From Deltaproteobacteria bacterium (GTDB lineage Bacteria > Myxococcota_A > UBA9160 > SMWR01), in contig JAFDAW010000124.1 in assembly GCA_019313605.1 (NCBI GenBank), forward strand, positions 1 through 12,081: a stretch of DNA of 12,081 nt. Direction: 5' to 3'. This document shows positions 6,437 through 12,081 of the stretch, one piece after another. The notes under the pieces were generated by a model, which worked only from the letters and a program-made list of their open reading frames with translations, ran no database searches and had not been told where the DNA came from. How positions within the stretch are numbered: the first letter of the stretch is position 1; each line of letters begins with the position of its first letter. A program made the position numbers and the translations under genes.

Positions 6437-7900
6437 CTATCGCGCGTAGCGCCTGCGGCCGAGGACGGCGAGAAACGCCGCACCCGAAAAGAGCAGCAGC
6501 GTTCCGCTCGGCTCGGGCAAGCCGAGAGCGGCACCCACATCCGATCGCGGGAAGGCAAGGCCGTTGTCCGGGTTCGTGACGAGCGGGCCATTCTCCTCGA
6601 GCAGGCTTCGAATGTCTTCCGGTTGGAGGCCCGGTTGATCCTCGAGCAACAGAGCGGCTTGCCCGGCCGCGTAGGGACTCGACGCAGACGTTCCACCGAA
6701 GTGAGCGACTCCACCGCCCATCGCTGGGCTGGTCGTTCGCCAATTGGGCGCGAGCAGGTCGAGGATTTCGTCGCTGTTGGAGTGGCAGACAAATACGTCG
6801 GGTCCCGTGGAATCGGTGCACAGCGTCTCAGAGCAGGAGCTGTTTCCGCACCAACTGATCCCGCCCACCGAAGCGTCGTAGACGCCGCCCACCGAGATGG
6901 CTTCGGGAACGCAGGCGGGCTCCGAGATGCCGTCGTCGTGTCCATCGTTTCCCGAAGCGGCGAACACCGCCACACCGGCCGCGTGTAGCAGGGAGATCGC
7001 ATTGGCGCTGGGTGTTCCGGAGCAGGGCGATGCGAGCGGGTTGTTGTACTCGCCACCGTCACCGAGGCTCACGTTGACCACGCGAACCCCGAGCGCCCGG
7101 TGGTTGGTGACCAGCCAGTCGAAGGCCACATCGATGCTCGAGCTGAAGCCGGAGCCCGTGGCGCTCAAGACCTTGATTGCGACGATGCCCGCATCGGGTG
7201 CAACTCCGGGCGCCGCGACGACGCCCCCGGAGGTAATGATGCCGGCCGTTTGCGTGCCGTGACCGTTGTCGTCCTCTGCGCTGCCCGGTCCGCTTTGCTG
7301 CATGCCTCCTGCCGGGCAACAACCCTGGTTCGGAGATGGATGATTGTTGCAAAAGCACTGTTCGGCGACGATGTCGTCGATGAGATCGGGGTGATTCGTG
7401 TCGATCCCGCTATCGAGCACCGCGACGGTCACCCCAGCACCCGTGAGGCCCGAGGCGTGAGCTGAGTCCGCACCGATCAGCGAAACACCCTGAGCAAGGG
7501 TTCCGCGGACCTCGTAGTCGAGGTGGATCGCGGCGACTTCCGGGTGTCGGAGCAGGGCGTCGATCGCGTGGGCCCGCGCACGGCCCGCAAATCCGCTGAC
7601 CGATTCGAAGCGATACTTCATCTGGAAGCTTCCGGCCGGCAGCGCTCTGAGGGTGCGATCCTGTCGCGCGCGGACCGATGCGCGGCGCGCGAAGCCCGGA
7701 GGATCGAGGTCGTCGCGTTTCAGGGTGACGCGAATCGCGATCCCTTCATTGGGGATCGGGTGTCGCAGCTCTTCTGCGAGCCTCGGGCCGACTCGCGCGC
7801 GAGAGTTGCCGATCGATTGCGCGGTAGCTGCCGCCGTGGTCAGAAGTGCCACGATCGAAACTGCCAGCGCGGCGTAACGACTGATAGGCCGGTGGATCAT
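6437..7900 (-). CDS. secreted subtilisin-like (S8) serine protease with I9 propeptide and PEP-CTERM tail
   Basis: This 487-residue exported endopeptidase starts at ATG 7900, with GGGGAG about ten bases upstream. The signal peptide runs to about residue 28 (AALAVSIVALLTTAAATA then QS). An inhibitor-I9-type propeptide occupies about 52-135 (IAIRVTLKRDDL ... EVAAIHLDYEVRG). The catalytic triad is Asp163 (AVLDSGID), His214 (NGHGTQTAG) and Ser405 (GGTSASSP), with oxyanion Asn318 (AASGND). Between Asp and His is a Cys-rich insert (about 182-200: four Cys, CFC and CC pairs). A second set of Cys is at 330-372. These may form disulphides outside the cytoplasm. The C-terminus is LPEPSGTLLLFSGAAFLAVL then GRRRYAR, a PEP-CTERM-like sorting signal, so the protease is probably handled by an exosortase. 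The substrate is unknown. Confidence 0.95.
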   Translation of the reverse strand: MIHRPISRYAALAVSIVALLTTAAATAQSIGNSRARVGPRLAEELRHPIPNEGIAIRVTLKRDDLDPPGFARRASVRARQDRTLRALPAGSFQMKYRFESVSGFAGRARAHAIDALLRHPEVAAIHLDYEVRGTLAQGVSLIGADSAHASGLTGAGVTVAVLDSGIDTNHPDLIDDIVAEQCFCNNHPSPNQGCCPAGGMQQSGPGSAEDDNGHGTQTAGIITSGGVVAAPGVAPDAGIVAIKVLSATGSGFSSSIDVAFDWLVTNHRALGVRVVNVSLGDGGEYNNPLASPCSGTPSANAISLLHAAGVAVFAASGNDGHDDGISEPACVPEAISVGGVYDASVGGISWCGNSSCSETLCTDSTGPDVFVCHSNSDEILDLLAPNWRTTSPAMGGGVAHFGGTSASSPYAAGQAALLLEDQPGLQPEDIRSLLEENGPLVTNPDNGLAFPRSDVGAALGLPEPSGTLLLFSGAAFLAVLGRRRYAR

Positions 7901-7985
7901 TCGCTCCAGCTCTCCCCTTCAACGGATCGCGCCGATTGCATTCATCGGTCAGGTGCAATCCGAACCCGATAGCCTACATGGATTC

Positions 7986-8010
7986 CCAATTGATAGGTGG
8001 CCAATTTGAT
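7986..8010. promoter_or_regulatory. imperfect direct repeat upstream of the S8 protease
   Basis: CCAATTGAT (7986-7994) and CCAATTTGAT (8001-8010) are near-identical, 15 bases apart start to start, in the 166-base gap between speB and the protease start. Such spacing could suit a regulator binding site 85-110 bases upstream of the protease, but chance cannot be excluded. Confidence 0.18.
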
Positions 8011-8066
8011 CGATGCCGGTCGAACAATTCGATTGCGGTTCGGAAAAATAGAGTGGCGCGACTTGC

Positions 8067-8999
8067 CTAGGAGTTGCCGGTCCCACGCGCCGCAGCCAGA
8101 TCCGCGGGCGTAGCGGCTTTGACGTAGAGCAGCTCGAGCGCGATCGTCGCGGCGGCGAGTGCCGCGAGCTCTGCGTGATCGTAGGCGGGCGCCACTTCGA
8201 CCACATCCATTCCGATCAAGTTGCATCCTACGAGTTCCCGGAGGATCTCGAGCGCGCGCTCCGTCGAGATTCCCCCCGGGACGGGCGTCCCGGTTCCCGG
8301 TGCAAACGCGGGGTCGAGGCAGTCGATATCGAACGTGACGTATGTGGGTGTCTCTCCAATGGCACGGCGAATCACCTCGCCGGTCTCTCGCGCCGAATGA
8401 AGATTGACCCACGCAGCGTCGAGCACCTTGAACGGGTGGTCCTCGTACTCGTACTCGGTGCGGATGCCGATCTGCACGCAGCGGGCAGGGTCGAGCAGAC
8501 CTTCCTGCAGCGCCTCTCGAAACATGCTGCCGTGATTGAAGGTGCCCTCGATCGGCTCGGTGTCGGAGTGGGCGTCGAAGTGGACCAGCGAGATCGGGCC
8601 GTGCGCTCTGAAGTGCTCGCGCAACAGCGGGAGCGAGATGTAGTGGTCCCCGCCCAGGGAGAGAATCGTCTTGCCCGCTTCGAGCAGCGTTCGAGCGTCG
8701 TGCTGGAGCACGTCGACCATCTGCTGGTGGTTGCCCGGATCGAAGATCACATCGCCGTAATCGATCACGCCCAATCGATCGCCGAGTGCGAACCGCCACG
8801 GCCAGCGGCGCGCCTCCCAACTAATTTGCCACGAAGCCCGGCGCACGCCGAGTGGCCCCTCTCGGGTGCCCGATCGCCCGGTCGTTGCGAGGTCGTAGGG
8901 CACGCCGAGGATGGCAATGTCGACGCGGGTCTCCGAGAGGTCGCGGGTGACCGGCAGTTCGAGGAAGCCGTGTTGCGTGAGAGGTTTGCGGTCCGGCAC
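8067..8999 (-). CDS. speB: agmatinase (agmatine ureohydrolase)
   Basis: This cytosolic manganese enzyme hydrolyses agmatine to putrescine and urea in polyamine synthesis from arginine. GTG at 8999 is preferred because GGGAG lies nine bases upstream, giving 310 residues. TTG at 9005 is only three bases from that site. Numbered from the TTG, the metal-binding set is complete: His121 (LSLGGDHYIS), Asp144, His146 and Asp148 (HFDAHSD), Asp226 and Asp228 (TFDIDCLDPAFAPGTG). FNHGSMF (156-162) and GMDVVEVAPAYD (265-276, with catalytic Glu270) match E. coli SpeB closely along most of the length. That supports agmatinase over arginase or formiminoglutamase, though guanidinobutyrase remains possible. 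No speA or other polyamine gene is in view. It lies between the lipoprotein cluster and the protease gene on the same strand. Confidence 0.95.
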   Translation of the reverse strand: MPDRKPLTQHGFLELPVTRDLSETRVDIAILGVPYDLATTGRSGTREGPLGVRRASWQISWEARRWPWRFALGDRLGVIDYGDVIFDPGNHQQMVDVLQHDARTLLEAGKTILSLGGDHYISLPLLREHFRAHGPISLVHFDAHSDTEPIEGTFNHGSMFREALQEGLLDPARCVQIGIRTEYEYEDHPFKVLDAAWVNLHSARETGEVIRRAIGETPTYVTFDIDCLDPAFAPGTGTPVPGGISTERALEILRELVGCNLIGMDVVEVAPAYDHAELAALAAATIALELLYVKAATPADLAAARGTGNS

Positions 9000-9042
9000 G
9001 TTCAATGGCTCCCGTCGGTGTATGGTCGTGTGTGTGTTCCGC

Positions 9043-9074
9043 CCGGGTGAAGCCCGGTGCCGGTGTCAGACCGG
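9043..9074 (-). terminator. two tandem hairpins between the DUF4410 gene and speB
   Basis: CCGGG-TGAAG-CCCGG (9043-9057) and CCGGT-GTCAG-ACCGG (9060-9074) are two adjacent perfect 5-bp stems with 5-base loops. They begin about 14 bases past the TGA of the DUF4410 gene on the minus strand. No T-run follows, so they may be a weak or factor-dependent terminator separating that gene from speB. Confidence 0.35.
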
Positions 9075-9088
9075 TTCTCGCGTATCTG

Positions 9089-9817
9089 TCAGAGCCAGCC
9101 CTGACGCACGTAGAAGGCCTTCGCGCGCGCGGCGATCTTCTTGGCCATCCGTTGCGCGTCGGGGTTCATGGCGCCTTTGGTTTCTTTGGCGATATTCATC
9201 CCGCCGCTGATCACAGCGGATGTCGCGACTGAGCCCATGGCCGCTCCTCCGGCCACGGGGACCGCCATGCCGGGCATCTTCGAGCCCTTTGCAACTGCCT
9301 CGGCTTCCACAAGGCGATGGAGTCCGCGCGCGGTGGCCTGGTAGGCCTGCACGCGCGCCCGGAGTTCACTGCTGCCCGCACCAAACCCGATCACCATTCG
9401 CTTGAAGCGGCTTCCCGTGTCGATCGTGACGAACTGGCCCTTGAGGACGATCGAGTGCAATGCGGGTACGGCCCCTCGATTGATGCGCTGCGCGTTGATG
9501 CCTTCCTTTCGGAGCTCTCCGACGAGTGCCACGGAGAAGGCTTCTGCAGTCGCGTACGCGGTTTTCTCCTCCTTGGTCAGTTTTTCCCCTTCGCTCATGA
9601 ATTCCGCTCCGAGCGAATCGACCATCACGTCCTCGGGACCCACCGCGAAATCGTAGACGTAGAGCACGCCCGGTCGCGGCAACATTCCCGGGTCGGTGCT
9701 TCCGGCCATCGGTGTTACACCCGCGCTCGCACAGCCCATACCGATGGCGATCAGGCCCGAAATCAATATCCAAGTGAGCGGTGTGGTCGTGCGCCGCGCG
9801 TATTCGTTCGTCGTCAT
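9089..9817 (-). CDS. DUF4410-type lipoprotein
   Basis: This is a 242-residue exported protein. ATG at 9817 has a strong GGAGG eight bases upstream. The frame continues open far upstream, but that part only shadows the next gene. Residues 14-28 are hydrophobic and end at Cys29 (IAIGMGC), a probable though not perfect lipobox, so it is likely membrane-anchored. The mature part begins with a Pro/Gly-rich linker, then GVLYVYDFAVGPEDV (about 50-64). LRKEGINAQRI, VLKGQFVTIDTGSRFKRMVI and GFGAGSSELRARVQAY follow, which together match my recollection of the DUF4410 family. A Gly-rich segment (about 190-210, VAGGAAMGSV) may be a membrane-inserting or glycine-zipper stretch. The family function is unknown. 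The gene follows the MBL-fold lipoprotein gene after 161 bases and may be co-transcribed with it. Confidence 0.82.
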   Translation of the reverse strand: MTTNEYARRTTTPLTWILISGLIAIGMGCASAGVTPMAGSTDPGMLPRPGVLYVYDFAVGPEDVMVDSLGAEFMSEGEKLTKEEKTAYATAEAFSVALVGELRKEGINAQRINRGAVPALHSIVLKGQFVTIDTGSRFKRMVIGFGAGSSELRARVQAYQATARGLHRLVEAEAVAKGSKMPGMAVPVAGGAAMGSVATSAVISGGMNIAKETKGAMNPDAQRMAKKIAARAKAFYVRQGWL

Positions 9818-9875
9818 TTGCGATTCCTCCAGTCGGGTTCCATCGGTTTCAATGTTTCCGGCCTGCCGTTTACTT

Positions 9876-9891
9876 GTGGTCAAACGACCAC
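9876..9891. promoter_or_regulatory. palindrome GTGGTC-AAAC-GACCAC
   Basis: A perfect 6-bp inverted repeat with a 4-base spacer lies in the 161-base gap between the MBL-fold and DUF4410 genes, next to a G-rich run (9892-9901). It could be an operator (GntR-family sites have TGGTC..GACCA form) or an RNA hairpin that partly ends the upstream transcript. The sequence alone does not decide. Confidence 0.25.
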
Positions 9892-9978
9892 GGGGGCGGG
9901 GTCCTCTGAGGTTTCGAAGTCTACGCGATTCTGCAATTTCGCACGAGTTGAAGGCGTCAGCATTGGTGAAGCGGGTGT

Positions 9979-11022
9979 TCATTCGGCGCATTGCTCGATT
10001 CGAAGCACCGCGTGAGGCTTGGGAAGCACCCACCGGGAATTTTCGGGCAACACGCGCTCCGTACGCGTGACAAACTCCGCAACGTCCGTCATGGGGACGG
10101 GGCGCGGAGGCTTCTCTTGCGAGATGAAGAAGTCCTCCCAGTGGCCCAGAACGACGTATCTCGGGTCGACTGCTCGCAGAACTCCTTCGGGATATCCCTC
10201 GACTTGTGAGAAGGACGCCGCGCATACGATCGCGACGTCGGTGCTTCGCTGGTCGTCGCCGTCGAGTGCAGGCGGGTAGCCGAGCGGTGTGTTGCTCGCC
10301 GAGTCTTGATAGTGGATGCGGAAGGCCACGGAACCATCTGGATCCAGGAAGTCGATCAGGAAGGCAAAGGTCTGGCCTTCTCTGTACCCCGTCGCGCGGC
10401 GAGGCGGGCGGGAAAGATCCTCGCGAATTTCTCCACCGTAGAGTTTGATTCCGAATGCGTGGGGAGCGTGCTCGGACTGGATCGCCATGAACCGCACATC
10501 GCCGACCGAAACCCAACGTCCAGCAGCCCAGTTGCTCGCGGCACCCGAATTGAGCGTCTCGATCCGATCGCTCGGAATGTCGAAGCCGCGCAGAATGTGC
10601 TCGGCGGTGAGCGATCCAAAGATCTTCGCGTTGGGCGTGTACTCGCGCCAAACGTGCGGAACGTCCATCAGGTGGTCGTAGTGGGCGTGTCCCACCAGGA
10701 TCGCTTGAACATCGTCGAGCCGCCCGCCGTTTCCGATGATCTTCTCGACCGCTGCGTCGATTCGATCGGGATCCGGTGAGATGCGGCCGACTCCAACTCG
10801 AAACAGGCCGGGGTTGGAGAAAAATGGCGCCGTCATGATCGCAGTGGATCCGCGCCGGATCAGGTGTCCTCCGCTTCCGAGATAGCGGATCTCGAGTGAC
10901 GCCCCCGGCCCAGGTTCTTTACACGTCATCTGGTCGTTCGAGACGGGATTGAGATCGACCGAGGACCCCGCGCAACCCGCCAATGTCGCGCACAAGCATG
11001 TGAGGAAAGTGCTTCGGAACAT
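9979..11022 (-). CDS. metallo-beta-lactamase-fold lipoprotein
   Basis: This 347-residue protein has a metallo-hydrolase fold. It starts at ATG 11022 with a modest GGGGG upstream. The signal peptide ends in a canonical lipobox LAGC (Cys17), so it is predicted to be a lipoprotein. The fold begins at about 43 (LEIRYLGSGGHLIRRG), where the GGHLI turn is typical of UlaG-like MBL proteins. The zinc motif is GHAHYDH (111-117: His112, His114, Asp116, His117). Further candidate ligands are His185 or His188 (SEHAPH), Asp240 or His237 (RIHYQDSAS) and His294 (VLGHWEDFF). All pieces for a di-metal site are present, so it is probably active, but the substrate is not known. A phosphoesterase-, lactonase- or N-acyl-ethanolamine-type hydrolase are open options. 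It lies 57 bases downstream of the DUF4056 gene. Confidence 0.88.
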   Translation of the reverse strand: MFRSTFLTCLCATLAGCAGSSVDLNPVSNDQMTCKEPGPGASLEIRYLGSGGHLIRRGSTAIMTAPFFSNPGLFRVGVGRISPDPDRIDAAVEKIIGNGGRLDDVQAILVGHAHYDHLMDVPHVWREYTPNAKIFGSLTAEHILRGFDIPSDRIETLNSGAASNWAAGRWVSVGDVRFMAIQSEHAPHAFGIKLYGGEIREDLSRPPRRATGYREGQTFAFLIDFLDPDGSVAFRIHYQDSASNTPLGYPPALDGDDQRSTDVAIVCAASFSQVEGYPEGVLRAVDPRYVVLGHWEDFFISQEKPPRPVPMTDVAEFVTRTERVLPENSRWVLPKPHAVLRIEQCAE

Positions 11023-11079
11023 TTGGATCAGCCCCCAGAGTTGAATCGGATCCTATGTCATTTATTGGAGACCGAACAA

Positions 11080-12081
11080 TCAGTTGGGTTGGTCGGCATC
11101 GGGACCGAACTCTGCCCGGTTCTGCTCGCGAATTGCCTTGATGATTCTCGGGAAATCCGCTTGGGTCACGCTTCGTCCAATCTCGGTGAAGGGCGCCTGG
11201 GCGGCGAGGTTGTCGTCGACTTCGATTTGCAGGGTCACCCAGTCCGAGAACTTCGTGCCCATGATTCCGTCGGGAATCGAGACCGTGATTGGCTTGGGAT
11301 CATCGCCGCAGATCTTGCGCAGTGCCTCTGGAGCCCGTTCCGTAGGGACCAGCCAGGGTGTGACCTGATCGTCGGCGTCGAAGTGCCGCCGCAGCGTGAG
11401 TTCCTTGTCGGGAAGGCGTCTGCTCGAGTCCCACCAGTGTTGGTCGACCGAGCGCATCGCTTCGACACCGATCGACTTCGGCACCGGGTCCAGGTGTTCT
11501 AATACCACCTCGAGCCAGCTATCCACGGTGCTGTTATAGAGGTACTCCGTGCGAGCGGAAGACCGGGGCACAAGTGCTGCGAAGAGCTTTACGCCCAGGA
11601 CGTTCGAGTAGAGATCCTCGGGCGAGAACGAGGAGGCTGTTTCCGGAAAGGTTTTTGTCCACGACCAGCCATACCAGGTGGCGATCTCGTGCCAGATCGA
11701 CAGTTGGAAACCGATCCACTGGGCCATCGGGGCCGCTATGCGCGCGATGCCATGCCGATTGATGGTGTCCTGAGGGACAGGCTGCGAGACGATGCGCCGT
11801 TGCCCGCCCTCATCGGGAAACTCGATCGTCGTTCCCGTGCTGAGGCTGCGCGCGATTGTCGACCCCAGGTAGACCGTCCAGTCGATGTAGTCTCGGACAT
11901 GGGCGGTGTCGATGAACCCGCCGCGGCAGGTGTAGAGCAAGCCATTGCCTTCGCGGTGTCGGAAGCCGCTGTAACCCGCCTGGCTGGAACGTGTCATCGC
12001 CCCGCTGTCGTAGGTGTGCGGCCCCACTTCGTCGGGGCCGATGATGTTGCCGATGCGAAATCCCGGGACGGGCACGGCGCC
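11080..12081 (-). CDS. DUF4056-type protein, 5' end cut by the window edge
   Basis: The frame is open to the right edge, so the true start and any signal peptide are outside the window; 333 residues are seen. GTG at 12075 is not taken as the start because the sequence runs on without a break. The visible part has PVPGFRIGNIIGPDEVGPHT near its start, then LLYTCRGGFIDTAHVRDYID, FQLSIWHEIATWYGW and FSPEDLYSNVLGVKLF. These segments match my recollection of the DUF4056 family, whose role is unknown. The WHEIATW segment resembles part of a metal-binding helix but is not a complete HExxH site. The C-terminal part (FSDWVTLQIEVDDN) is polar. It is the first gene in view of a three-gene co-oriented set with the MBL-fold and DUF4410 lipoproteins. 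Confidence 0.8.
   Translation of the reverse strand, partial: GAVPVPGFRIGNIIGPDEVGPHTYDSGAMTRSSQAGYSGFRHREGNGLLYTCRGGFIDTAHVRDYIDWTVYLGSTIARSLSTGTTIEFPDEGGQRRIVSQPVPQDTINRHGIARIAAPMAQWIGFQLSIWHEIATWYGWSWTKTFPETASSFSPEDLYSNVLGVKLFAALVPRSSARTEYLYNSTVDSWLEVVLEHLDPVPKSIGVEAMRSVDQHWWDSSRRLPDKELTLRRHFDADDQVTPWLVPTERAPEALRKICGDDPKPITVSIPDGIMGTKFSDWVTLQIEVDDNLAAQAPFTEIGRSVTQADFPRIIKAIREQNRAEFGPDADQPN

Noticed and set aside
5849..6988. Plus-strand open frame (379 codons) spanning the hydrolase and protease genes
   Set aside because: It runs antisense across two real genes and the gap between them, and its product shows no motif.
8040..8066. T-run (TATTTTT, minus strand) just after the agmatinase stop as an intrinsic terminator
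   Set aside because: No stable stem precedes the T-run, so it was not listed as a terminator.
8175..9050. Plus-strand open frame (291 codons) opposite agmatinase
   Set aside because: The minus strand encodes a near-complete SpeB match with all metal ligands; the plus frame is a shadow.
9818..10651. N-terminal extension of the DUF4410 frame to 520 residues
   Set aside because: The extension only overlaps the MBL-fold gene in another frame. The ATG at 9817 has a GGAGG and starts a signal peptide.
1..12081. CRISPR array, tRNA, rRNA, insertion sequence or phage attachment site
   Set aside because: No spaced repeats, cloverleaf-like or rRNA-like sequence, transposase or integrase motifs were seen on either strand.

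Overview
The window reads as chromosomal DNA of a GC-rich Gram-negative bacterium. It has a TonB-dependent outer-membrane receptor, several lipoprotein-type signal peptides and two proteins ending in PEP-CTERM-like sorting tails. The type-2 (KRGD-type) PyrF and the PEP-CTERM tails fit an environmental deltaproteobacterial or Myxococcota-like lineage, but that placement is inference. No rRNA, tRNA, CRISPR array, transposase or phage gene was seen, so this looks like ordinary backbone or mildly accessory DNA, not a mobile element.

Layout, left to right. 71-2176 (-): TonB-dependent receptor of unknown substrate, behind a 384-base leader and intergenic stretch with two clear inverted repeats. 2561-3936 (-): a secreted Asp-box (sialidase/BNR-type) beta-propeller with a C-terminal PEP-CTERM tail, broken by one frameshift near 3360-3390. 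3937-4319: a 383-base gap that holds a hairpin, a possible promoter and a short coding-like scrap. 4320-5204 (+): pyrF, the only plus-strand gene. Its stop codon overlaps the stop of the convergent gene 5201-6286 (-), a class-C beta-lactamase-like serine hydrolase. 6287-6436: gap with an 8-base tandem repeat. 6437-7900 (-): secreted subtilisin (S8) protease with an I9 propeptide, a Cys-rich insert and a PEP-CTERM tail. 8067-8999 (-): agmatinase (speB). 9089-9817 (-): DUF4410-type lipoprotein. 9979-11022 (-): metallo-beta-lactamase-fold lipoprotein. 11080-12081 (-): DUF4056-type protein, running off the right edge.

How they may work together. Two genes are housekeeping: pyrF makes UMP, and speB converts agmatine to putrescine and urea. 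The rest are mostly envelope or exported proteins. The two PEP-CTERM proteins should depend on an exosortase encoded elsewhere. The three genes at the right edge (DUF4056, MBL-fold lipoprotein, DUF4410 lipoprotein) are co-oriented with gaps of 57 and 161 bases and may be one envelope-related transcription unit. I did not find a clearly new biological system. That three-gene set, the frameshifted PEP-CTERM propeller and the protease insert are the points most worth a second look.
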